Positions 6,399-13,299 of a DNA stretch of 21,321 nucleotides are shown piece by piece; positions within the stretch are counted from its first letter, which is position 1; every line of letters starts with the position of its first letter. The translations under genes were made by a program, and so were the position numbers. Source of the DNA: CBFHWY01 sp965659675 (GTDB taxonomy: Bacteria > Bacteroidota > Bacteroidia > Flavobacteriales_G > Salibacteraceae); NCBI GenBank assembly GCA_965659675.1, contig CBFHWY010000047.1:1-21321 (forward strand), written 5' to 3'. Below the pieces are notes generated by a model. The model made no database searches and was not told the DNA's origin. It saw only the letters and a list, made by a program, of their open reading frames with translations.

Positions 6399-8141
6399 TT
6401 AGTCGTCCTGGCGACCTACGTAGAATTCGATGATCTCTTCGGTTTCGTTGCCCAATTTATCCTTGGCTACCACTTTTACCGTGTAGAATTTCTTATTTCT
6501 GAATCGATTCAACTCAGAGATGTCCAAAGTTTGTGGACTGGAGTAGTCTCTAAGCGATTCATCGTTCATTGAATAAAGAATGCGGTCTGTTCCTACGTGA
6601 TCATCCGTTGCACCCAGATACAACCTGGTGTAGTTTGGATAGATCTTAACCTCTTTACCATTCTTGTTCTTCGTACCGATGGGTTCAATAGAGAAGTTGT
6701 AATAGATCTTAGGTGCGGTCTTGTCTACGTAACAGTTTGAAGTTTTGACTTCTTCTTCATTTTTTACGCAGTCTGTCGACTTAAAGGTGATCGTGTGATA
6801 TCCCTGATCGCTGATATTAAATTTTGAATAGGCTTGCATTCCTCCGCCATCAATGGCATATTCAGTTTTTGTTACGCCTGATTCTCCATCCCTGGCTCTA
6901 AGGCTAATATCTGTTTTGTCATTGATGAAAAGTGTATCACGGTCAAAGAATTGTGGACTTCCATAAATGATACCTGTTTCGGGCGCTCTGTTGTCCATGT
7001 AAACAGTCAGATATTTATTGCCACTAAGGTTCTCAACATTATCATTCGCATCGTACTTCAAAGTGTGAAGTCCGCGTTTATTTGGCATTGAGATCGCAGA
7101 TGAGTATGTGTTTCTCTCTCCGCCATCAATACGATAATAGATGTTTTTAACGCCCGCTTTGTTGTCGTTTGCAGCGATCGTGATGTTCGATCTTGGTGAA
7201 ATATACTTGTATTTCTTCTCGCAAAGGTCACCATTGATCGTCGCCTCGCTTGTTGGAGGGATAAGGTCAAGATAGAAACTTAAGCTCTGTTTTGTTGCTT
7301 CATTCTTTACACGGTCGATCGCCCAGTAGTAGATCGTGTGCTGACCATCTTTAAGTCCTGATGTTGAAACTGGTCCACTGTAAGTCCTCTGATTCAACTG
7401 ATCAAAGTTGTAGTAGGTGCTTCTAACTCCAGAAAGCTCGTCGTTACTACTCAAATTGAACTTTGTGGATGGGGCGATGATGTTGTCGCCATGCTTGATG
7501 CCAGAGATCTCTATATTACTGCTTGGTGCCGTGAGGTCAACAACAAAGTTTCTCGTTCTCGTTTTTTCAGCATTTCCCACATTATCATGCGCATAGAAGT
7601 ATAGGTTGTATTCGTTTTCAGAACCGACATCCATGGTGCTACTGTAGTCAGCATAAGATGAGCTATTCAAAGCATAGTGGACCTTTTCAACTCCTGAAAC
7701 CCCATCTCTAGAACTCAGGTCAAACTTCAAGCCCTTACCATAGAACACTTTGCTTCCCACATATTTTGGAGCACCTGAGAATTTGATGCTGGTGTAGGGT
7801 GGAAGTCCATCTGCATAAACCTCATAAAGGATTTCTTTTTGAGGAGAAACAGGTCTTTTGGTCTCTTTGTCTACCGCCCAGCGCGTTCTGATGTAATTGA
7901 TTCCTTCTGTATCCAAATACATGGGATCCGCATATTCAGAAGTAGCTTTAGACTTTAGGTCATAATTCTGACCATCCGGGCTTGTAGAAAACTTCAAATA
8001 AAGCGGAAGTGACTTTTGTACATAGGTGTTTCCGTCATTCAAATAAACCCTCTTCTCGTGTTCCGGCTTTGAAGGTTCTTGAGCAAGAACCATGGTATTA
8101 AATGCCAGAAAAAGCGCAAATAGCGCAATCAATCGTCTCAT
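6399..8141 (-). CDS. Secreted Ig-like repeat protein (OmpL47-like)
   Basis: 580 aa with a signal peptide (residues 1-20, ending V-L-A-Q). Five tandem domains of about 90 residues are visible, each with a G-V-x3-x-Y-x-I/L-D/N start, a Y-x-A-x-D-x-V/L-x-N turn, and a V-D-x-x-A-P linker. The linkers fall near residues 201, 291, 382 and 472, so the spacing is 89-91 aa. A diverged sixth copy may occupy about 30-113. This pattern matches Ig-like repeats annotated as OmpL47-type or Big_3 in bacterial surface proteins. No T9SS sorting domain or lipobox is present, so it is probably periplasmic or loosely surface-attached. Adhesion or wall binding are possible roles. The gene ends at a strong terminator. 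Confidence 0.8.
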   Translation of the reverse strand: MRRLIALFALFLAFNTMVLAQEPSKPEHEKRVYLNDGNTYVQKSLPLYLKFSTSPDGQNYDLKSKATSEYADPMYLDTEGINYIRTRWAVDKETKRPVSPQKEILYEVYADGLPPYTSIKFSGAPKYVGSKVFYGKGLKFDLSSRDGVSGVEKVHYALNSSSYADYSSTMDVGSENEYNLYFYAHDNVGNAEKTRTRNFVVDLTAPSSNIEISGIKHGDNIIAPSTKFNLSSNDELSGVRSTYYNFDQLNQRTYSGPVSTSGLKDGQHTIYYWAIDRVKNEATKQSLSFYLDLIPPTSEATINGDLCEKKYKYISPRSNITIAANDNKAGVKNIYYRIDGGERNTYSSAISMPNKRGLHTLKYDANDNVENLSGNKYLTVYMDNRAPETGIIYGSPQFFDRDTLFINDKTDISLRARDGESGVTKTEYAIDGGGMQAYSKFNISDQGYHTITFKSTDCVKNEEEVKTSNCYVDKTAPKIYYNFSIEPIGTKNKNGKEVKIYPNYTRLYLGATDDHVGTDRILYSMNDESLRDYSSPQTLDISELNRFRNKKFYTVKVVAKDKLGNETEEIIEFYVGRQDD

Positions 8142-8199
8142 AACTTTCTATTATAAGCCTCGAAATTAAGGCTTTTTACGCAATCCTGCGGCTATTTAT

Positions 8200-8219
8200 T
8201 GCCAAGGACTAGTTTGGCA
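8200..8219 (-). terminator. Weak hairpin overlapping the Kunitz gene stop
   Basis: TGCCAA (8200-8205) and TTGGCA (8214-8219) form a 6-bp stem with an 8-nt loop that spans the stop codon. The minus-strand sequence after it is AATAAATAG, A/T-rich but not a U-run. It may be a weak terminator or an mRNA 3'-end structure. Confidence 0.3.
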
Positions 8220-8460
8220 CCTGATTACAAAGGCACTTCTCACACTCTTCTTTGGTCTCAAAAGGTACTGTACCATCACATCCTCCCCAGATGAATTCTT
8301 TGCATTTGTCGGCTTCTGCATCATAGTAGTATCGCGGCATATAAGCTTCACAATTACCCGGATCAGGTTTAAGCTCACAAGCTTTAAGCTCTGGGTCACA
8401 ATTTGGTTTGTTACAGGCAAATAATACGCTAACGAAAAAGAGTGTTGGAATGAATTTCAT
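8209..8460 (-). CDS. Lipoprotein with a Kunitz (BPTI) domain
   Basis: 83 aa from the ATG at 8460. Longer upstream in-frame starts run into the NhaC gene and lose the signal peptide. The lipobox is LFAC with lipidated C16. Cysteines at 28, 37, 53, 61, 73 and 76/78 follow the Kunitz spacing (8, 15, 7 residues between the first four, as in BPTI). The region between shows the fold's signature RYYYD...CKEFIWGGC...F-x-T-x-E-E-C. The spacing after C61 is one shorter than BPTI, and there is one additional cysteine. The residue after the second cysteine, the P1 position in BPTI, is Glu38 instead of Lys. It probably inhibits a protease at the cell envelope. Kunitz domains are mainly known from animals, with scattered bacterial members. 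Confidence 0.85.
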   Translation of the reverse strand: MKFIPTLFFVSVLFACNKPNCDPELKACELKPDPGNCEAYMPRYYYDAEADKCKEFIWGGCDGTVPFETKEECEKCLCNQVPN

Positions 8461-8543
8461 GGCTTTTAGTTTAGTTAAAGATGCAAAATACAGCAAACAC
8501 AAAGACCATTTGCGCACTTTAAATAAAAGGGACAAAAGTTTTG

Positions 8544-10412
8544 TTAAGCGGTAGATAACTTCTTGCCAAACAACTTGATAAGGCCAAAAAGTATCAGGAT
8601 ACCAGCAGGGAAGAGTAGCCACCAAGGTATTCCAGCAGCAGCTGGAAGAATTCCGACCACAGCTGCAACAGCCCCTACCGTTAATGCATATGGCATCTGG
8701 CTTCGTACGTGTTGAATATGATCTGTTTTTGTCGCAAGGGAGCTGAGGATAGTGGTATCAGATATTGGTGAGCAATGATCACCCAGAACACTTCCCGCCA
8801 AAATGCTGGCAGCGATGTTTTGGAAAATTGCCAGATTTTCAGCGTATTCATATCCGAAATCCTTTCCAAGAGCCCAGGAGGTGCCAAGCATCAGCGGATA
8901 CAAAATAGCCATCGTACCCCAGCTTGAACCTGTTGCAAATGATACCAGTGCAGAAAGGATGAAGGTGATCAGAGGGAAGAAGAGTGGAGATACATTTCCT
9001 CTCATCAAAGAACTTAGGAAATCGGCAGTATGAAGTTGCTCAGTGATTATGGCCAGACTCCATGCCAGGATAAGGATAAGGACGGCAGGAAGGAGAGATT
9101 CAAAGCCATTGACAATGCTCTTCATTGTACTTTCAATATCCATCAATCGCTGACTTAGGGTCATGATCATCGCGATACCCAAACCAGAAAGTGAAGCCCA
9201 TAAGAGTGCCTTGTATGAGTCGGCATTGCCGATCACTTCAGCCAGGTATTTTAAGCCTGATGCTTCTGTTGCTGGATCGGTGGCTTTAACACCAGTGACA
9301 TACAAGCCGATCATTGCCACGGCCACGAGACTGAGGATAGGAATAACGGCATTGTACCAGCGCGCTTCGGTTTCATCATCCAGTTTTTCCAATTCTTCAA
9401 CCGGATTCTCATCCAGAGATGATCGTTCAGCACGTGCCTTCATTTCAGCGCTCCACATTGGACCATAATCTCTTTTTAGAAAAATGATGAAGGCAATGAA
9501 GAATAGGGTTAAAATGGGGTAGTAGGCATACTGAAGTGAGGAGAGAAATACTCCGTAAGCGCTCTCTTGTCCTTGCATTTCAGGAATTTGTGCAATGCCA
9601 CTGCTCAAATAAGAAAGTTCAGCACCGATCCAGGTGGTGATGAATGCAACTGATGCCACAGGTGCAGCGGTTGAATCCACGATATAACTAAGTTTTTCCC
9701 TTGAGATTCCGAGGCGGTCTGTGACGGGACGCATGGTGTTTCCAACGACCAGGGTATTTGCATAATCGTCAAAGAAAATAGCGATACCTAGCAGGTAAGT
9801 GGCAAATTGTCCTGAACGCGCGTTTCGGGCATATCTGGAAAGGATTCCAACAACACCTTTCATTCCGCCATTCTTACTCACAACACCTACTAAAGCACCA
9901 ATGACCATAGAAAAGACGATGATCGAAATGTGGCCCCTATCGTTTATTGCATCGATGATGTAGGTGTCGATGATCCTGACAAAGCCTGTGAATATGCCGA
10001 TCATTCCTTCTGCGTAGACCGCAATAAGTATGGCTCCAAAGGCAATCCCAATGAACAGAGAAATGAGTACCTCTCTAAATACTAAGGCAAGGATAATGGC
10101 AATCAGTGGAGGGAATATGGACAACCACAATGGGATGGGCTGAATATTGATCGTCTTGACCTCAGTGTCAAACTCAGTGATCAATTCTGACTCCCCTTGT
10201 GGTGTGTATTTGAAGAAAGCCCCGTTTTCATCGTATAAGACTTTGTATTCTGTCCCATTCACTTTGATTTTGTCGAGAGTTTTTCCTGCTGGATCAATCT
10301 CAAATCGCTGTTCAACCTGATCGAGTAAAGGCGCAGGAGCCTTGACTTGCCAGCTGGCGGCTTGTGAGCCAAATGAGATTAACAGGAGAAATAAGAGCAA
10401 GACACGCTGCAT
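8544..10412 (-). CDS. NhaC-family Na+/H+ antiporter with periplasmic N-terminal domain
   Basis: 622 aa. An N-terminal signal-like helix (residues 1-19) is followed by a soluble stretch to about residue 92, which would be periplasmic, and then a polytopic membrane domain. The latter shows NhaC-like motifs GIAIFFDDYANTLVVGNTMRP (FFDDYAN at 213-219), DSTAAPVASVAFITTWIGAEL, and SSWGTMAILYP with GDHCSPISDTT near the C-terminus. The family exchanges Na+ and H+, or in some members dicarboxylates or amino acids. The gene starts 19 bp after the response-regulator stop, so it is probably the output gene of that two-component operon. The extra periplasmic domain is unusual compared with short NhaC proteins. 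Confidence 0.88.
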   Translation of the reverse strand: MQRVLLLFLLLISFGSQAASWQVKAPAPLLDQVEQRFEIDPAGKTLDKIKVNGTEYKVLYDENGAFFKYTPQGESELITEFDTEVKTINIQPIPLWLSIFPPLIAIILALVFREVLISLFIGIAFGAILIAVYAEGMIGIFTGFVRIIDTYIIDAINDRGHISIIVFSMVIGALVGVVSKNGGMKGVVGILSRYARNARSGQFATYLLGIAIFFDDYANTLVVGNTMRPVTDRLGISREKLSYIVDSTAAPVASVAFITTWIGAELSYLSSGIAQIPEMQGQESAYGVFLSSLQYAYYPILTLFFIAFIIFLKRDYGPMWSAEMKARAERSSLDENPVEELEKLDDETEARWYNAVIPILSLVAVAMIGLYVTGVKATDPATEASGLKYLAEVIGNADSYKALLWASLSGLGIAMIMTLSQRLMDIESTMKSIVNGFESLLPAVLILILAWSLAIITEQLHTADFLSSLMRGNVSPLFFPLITFILSALVSFATGSSWGTMAILYPLMLGTSWALGKDFGYEYAENLAIFQNIAASILAGSVLGDHCSPISDTTILSSLATKTDHIQHVRSQMPYALTVGAVAAVVGILPAAAGIPWWLLFPAGILILFGLIKLFGKKLSTA

Positions 10413-10431
10413 CGCGGCTAAAATAGGGAAT

Positions 10432-11133
10432 TCAGTCGATCAGCTTAAAGCCAACTCCATGTACATTCTCTATTTTGATCTCCGGATCAGCTTTTAAATA
10501 TTTTCTGAGTTTGGTAATGAAGACATCCATACTTCTGCCAAGAAAGTAATCGTGTTCTCCCCAGATCAGTTTGAGTGCGATCTCCCTTTCCAGGGTTTGG
10601 TTCTTGTGGATCGCAAGTAAACGAAGTAGCTCTGCTTCTTTTTTGGTAAGTGACTGCTTATATTCCGCACCTGTGATCTCGAGGTTCCTGTAATTGAATT
10701 TAAGTTTACCTATCTCAAATTCATCTTTTTGTTTGTTGAACTCCTTTTTTCCTCTGTTGGCTCTTCGCTGCACCGCTTCGATCCGAAGCACGAGTTCGCT
10801 TATCTCAAAGGGCTTCGTGAGGTAATCATCACCACCCAGACCAAAACCTTTTGCCTTATCGTCTTTCATCGACTTGGCAGTCAGAAAAATAAGCGGTACT
10901 TCCATATCGATCTGTCGAATCTCCCGGGCCAGGGTAAAACCATCTTTTCCTGGAAGCATCACATCTAGAATACAAAGGTCAAACTCCGACTCAAAGAAGA
11001 CCTGAAAAGCTTCTTTACCGTCTTTTACCCACTTAACTTCAAAGCCTTCTTCTTCCAGAGAGTCCTTGGTGACGAAACCTAAATTAGGATCGTCTTCTAC
11101 CAGTAAGAGTCTGTTGTTTGCTCTGTAGTTCAT
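10432..11133 (-). CDS. OmpR/PhoB-family response regulator
   Basis: 233 aa. The receiver domain at about residues 7-122 has the acidic pair D14/D15, the phospho-acceptor D57 (LCILDVMLPGKDGF), T85 and K107 (YLTKPF). The C-terminal winged-helix domain at about 135-233 ends with KLRKYLKADPEIKIENVHGVGFKLID, typical of OmpR-type DNA-binding domains. The start overlaps the histidine-kinase stop by 4 bp (ATGA, 11130-11133), so the two are coupled and form a cognate pair. The NhaC antiporter gene follows 19 bp later, suggesting control of ion or envelope homeostasis, which is inferred from gene order. Confidence 0.95.
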   Translation of the reverse strand: MNYRANNRLLLVEDDPNLGFVTKDSLEEEGFEVKWVKDGKEAFQVFFESEFDLCILDVMLPGKDGFTLAREIRQIDMEVPLIFLTAKSMKDDKAKGFGLGGDDYLTKPFEISELVLRIEAVQRRANRGKKEFNKQKDEFEIGKLKFNYRNLEITGAEYKQSLTKKEAELLRLLAIHKNQTLEREIALKLIWGEHDYFLGRSMDVFITKLRKYLKADPEIKIENVHGVGFKLID

Positions 11134-12392
11134 TTTTTTGGCAATGAGATCTTAAATAGACTTCCTGTTCCGGGATTGCTTTCAACCTTGATCTTTCCCT
11201 TATGGGCGTCAACCATTCTTTTGACGTAATAAAGGCCAATCCCAAAGCCCTTAACGTCATGACGATCACCTGTTGGCACACGATAGAATTTCTCAAAGAT
11301 ATGTTTGATCTCAGCCTTATCCATTCCTAGGCCGTTGTCTTCTATTTCAATGTGAATGTACTGTGAATCATCATAAGTTTTCAGTTGTACAACAGGTGCT
11401 TCTTGAGTGTACTTGATCGCATTATCGATGAGGTTGTGCACCAAATTGGTGATATGTACATCGTCGGCCATGATCACAGGATCTTTTGCCTCCAAATGAA
11501 GTTCAAAGCGCCCCATTCGTTCATCAATATTCAGTGCAAAAACCTTTGTGGCTGCCTGTAAAAGATTGTGGAGGTTCAACGGCCTCTTGTTAAGCTGAAT
11601 TCGATCTTTTTCGAGGCTGGCGATCCTCAATACCTTGTCTACTTGCTGCTGCAAACGATCGTTCTCCTGGTCGATGATATTGGCATAGTTATGCAAACGT
11701 TCTGGATCTTTTTCGATGCCCTTTTTAAGAAGGATCTTTGATGAAAGCGATATGGTGGAGATGGGTGTCTTCAACTCATGGGTCATGTTATTGATGAAAT
11801 CGGTCTTGATCTCCGATAACCTTTTCTGTTTCATCACCACCCAAAGGATATAGCCAAAGAACAGGATCACTACGAGTAAAATAAAAGAGGAGAAGAACCA
11901 AAAACTGAGTCCGCTAGCTGCAGCTTCATTCTTATTGGGAAAATAGACACCAAAGTAGTGTGCGTCCTTTTGCCAGTCGAAGCTCGCATCCATCGGGGAA
12001 AGAGAATCTGCTCCCGTAGCAACACTTCTGGAGAAAACCACAGAATCATTAAAGCAATCGTAAATGGAATATTCATACGCCAAATTGATCTCTTCGTTTT
12101 GAAACTCGAAGCTTAGCAGACTTTGAAGGTAATCTGGGTCGATCGACTCCTGAATTCTTACTCTAAAGACTTTTTCACTAACCTGTTCAACCGGGTCGTA
12201 GATCTCAGCGCTATCCTTGTTGTGTATGAGGATCTGTCGGGCCACATTCTTTAAGGACATGGTGATATCATAGTCGATCTGCCTTACCTGTAATTGATAG
12301 GCTTTTCTCACCCAAAAGATCTGGGTGGAGACCAGTCCAATGAGTAAGAGGACGGCAAGAATGATGATAACGCGAAGGGTGTCCCTTTTCAT
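11130..12392 (-). CDS. Membrane sensor histidine kinase
   Basis: 420 aa. Membrane helices at about residues 8-27 and 163-187 enclose a periplasmic sensor region of about 135 residues that I do not recognise. The cytoplasmic part has the H box THELKTPIS with H205, the N box NLIDNAIKY (320-328), the G1 box EDNGLGMD (351-358) and the G2 box GFGIGLYYV (382-390). There is no clear HAMP domain between the second helix and the H box, only about 15 residues. The gene is coupled to the response regulator by an ATGA overlap. The DUF3298-like lipoprotein gene lies 50 bp upstream and may be part of the same transcript, so it could be a signal component. Confidence 0.95.
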   Translation of the reverse strand: MKRDTLRVIIILAVLLLIGLVSTQIFWVRKAYQLQVRQIDYDITMSLKNVARQILIHNKDSAEIYDPVEQVSEKVFRVRIQESIDPDYLQSLLSFEFQNEEINLAYEYSIYDCFNDSVVFSRSVATGADSLSPMDASFDWQKDAHYFGVYFPNKNEAAASGLSFWFFSSFILLVVILFFGYILWVVMKQKRLSEIKTDFINNMTHELKTPISTISLSSKILLKKGIEKDPERLHNYANIIDQENDRLQQQVDKVLRIASLEKDRIQLNKRPLNLHNLLQAATKVFALNIDERMGRFELHLEAKDPVIMADDVHITNLVHNLIDNAIKYTQEAPVVQLKTYDDSQYIHIEIEDNGLGMDKAEIKHIFEKFYRVPTGDRHDVKGFGIGLYYVKRMVDAHKGKIKVESNPGTGSLFKISLPKK

Positions 12393-12442
12393 GACGCTAA
12401 ATTAAAGTAGCTCGAGAAAGAACAGCTCCTTTTAACAGCTAA

Positions 12443-13222
12443 TTAGGAATTTGAAGCGCAATACTTTTCAGCAACCCCTTTCATGGTTAGGGCTCGGATC
12501 TCTTCCCATTCAAAACTGATATTGGGGTCGGTTCCGGCGAAAGGACAAATAGAAAAGTCAGAGAAGTGAAAGGTGATACCCCTGGGGCTCAAATTGAAAT
12601 TATTGACAAAATGATAAAGTTCTTCTGGTCCGGATAAGCCCTCACATTGATTTTCCTGTGCGGCTCTTACCTTTTCATTCACCATGCTAGTGAGCGGGAT
12701 GAGGATGTCTTCTGCGGGTCCAAATATATCTGAGGCATAGATCTGACTCATATCAACAAGATCGAAGTTGAAGCAATCCTGAAAGAATGTGGATTGCGCC
12801 GAACCCATATAGAAAGTGCCTACCTCAAAGATCAATGAAACTACTCTCTCGCAAGAATCAATGATCCTATAGTTCACGATTAGGTCATTTTCTCCGATGC
12901 GAGCTCCTTCCCCTAAGCTGGCAGTCTTTTCTTCAAAGTTGTCGCGGTACTCTACCTCAAAGCGTCTGTAGTCTCTGATTTTCTTCTGAACCACTTGATT
13001 GAGCATGCCTGCAGCCTTTGAATTGCTGGATTTGAACACGGGATAATTGATCTCAACGGTAAATTTATAGAGGCTGTCCTCAAATGATATTTGATCAGGT
13101 TCACTACTGATATCTATCAGTGGCTTCTTTTTCTCAACTTCCTTTTTGTCTGAATTCTGTTGACAAGAACTTAAAGTCAGTCCAAAGAATAATACCAGAG
13201 CAGCGAACAGGTAGGATTTCAT
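12443..13222 (-). CDS. DUF3298/RsiV-like lipoprotein
   Basis: 259 aa from the ATG at 13222. An in-frame ATG 17 codons upstream would bury the signal peptide. The signal peptide ends at the lipobox LSSC (MKSYLFAALVLFFGLTLSSC). The mature part has the layout of DUF4163/DUF3298 proteins: an N-terminal domain with IEINYP-like strands and conserved F-x2-V-x-Y-R, then a C-terminal part with LSPRGITFHFSDFSICPFA, typical of the family's ligand-facing sheet (as in RsiV and PdaC tails). The function is probably envelope binding or sensing, not enzymatic. It is transcribed towards the histidine-kinase gene. A TACTTTTG promoter element is 4 nt before the start. Confidence 0.75.
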   Translation of the reverse strand: MKSYLFAALVLFFGLTLSSCQQNSDKKEVEKKKPLIDISSEPDQISFEDSLYKFTVEINYPVFKSSNSKAAGMLNQVVQKKIRDYRRFEVEYRDNFEEKTASLGEGARIGENDLIVNYRIIDSCERVVSLIFEVGTFYMGSAQSTFFQDCFNFDLVDMSQIYASDIFGPAEDILIPLTSMVNEKVRAAQENQCEGLSGPEELYHFVNNFNLSPRGITFHFSDFSICPFAGTDPNISFEWEEIRALTMKGVAEKYCASNS

Positions 13223-13226
13223 GTAG

Positions 13227-13234
13227 CAAAAGTA
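13227..13234 (-). promoter_or_regulatory. Candidate -7 element of the DUF3298-like gene
   Basis: TACTTTTG on the minus strand is a perfect TAnnTTTG match, identical to the element of the rhodanese promoter, and lies only 4 nt before the ATG at 13222. No convincing -33 element is at the usual distance. If real, the mRNA would be leaderless or nearly so. Confidence 0.45.
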
Positions 13235-13299
13235 CAACAAGCGAGTGAAATGTGATGACTGGAGGGCAGACATCGTCTAAAATATTTAGTTTCGTCGAC

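Noticed and set aside
8155..8174. 6-bp hairpin (AAGCCT/AGGCTT, 8-nt loop) upstream of the Ig-like repeat gene
   Set aside because: It would need a T-run on the minus strand to terminate and has none. The plus strand, where TTT follows, has no gene ending there. The region more likely carries the gene's promoter.
8533..8545. Palindrome ACAAAAGTTTTGT after the antiporter gene
   Set aside because: The arms are adjacent with no loop space, and the A/T stem is too weak for a terminator. No regulator context was found.
8461..8625. Extended Kunitz-protein frame beginning at 8625
   Set aside because: The extra 55 residues overlap the antiporter gene and would hide an otherwise perfect lipoprotein signal peptide.
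8766..8782. GTGA-N7-TCAC in the antiporter gene, similar to the regulator operator
   Set aside because: The spacer is 7 instead of 6, and it lies inside the NhaC coding region with no promoter element in phase.
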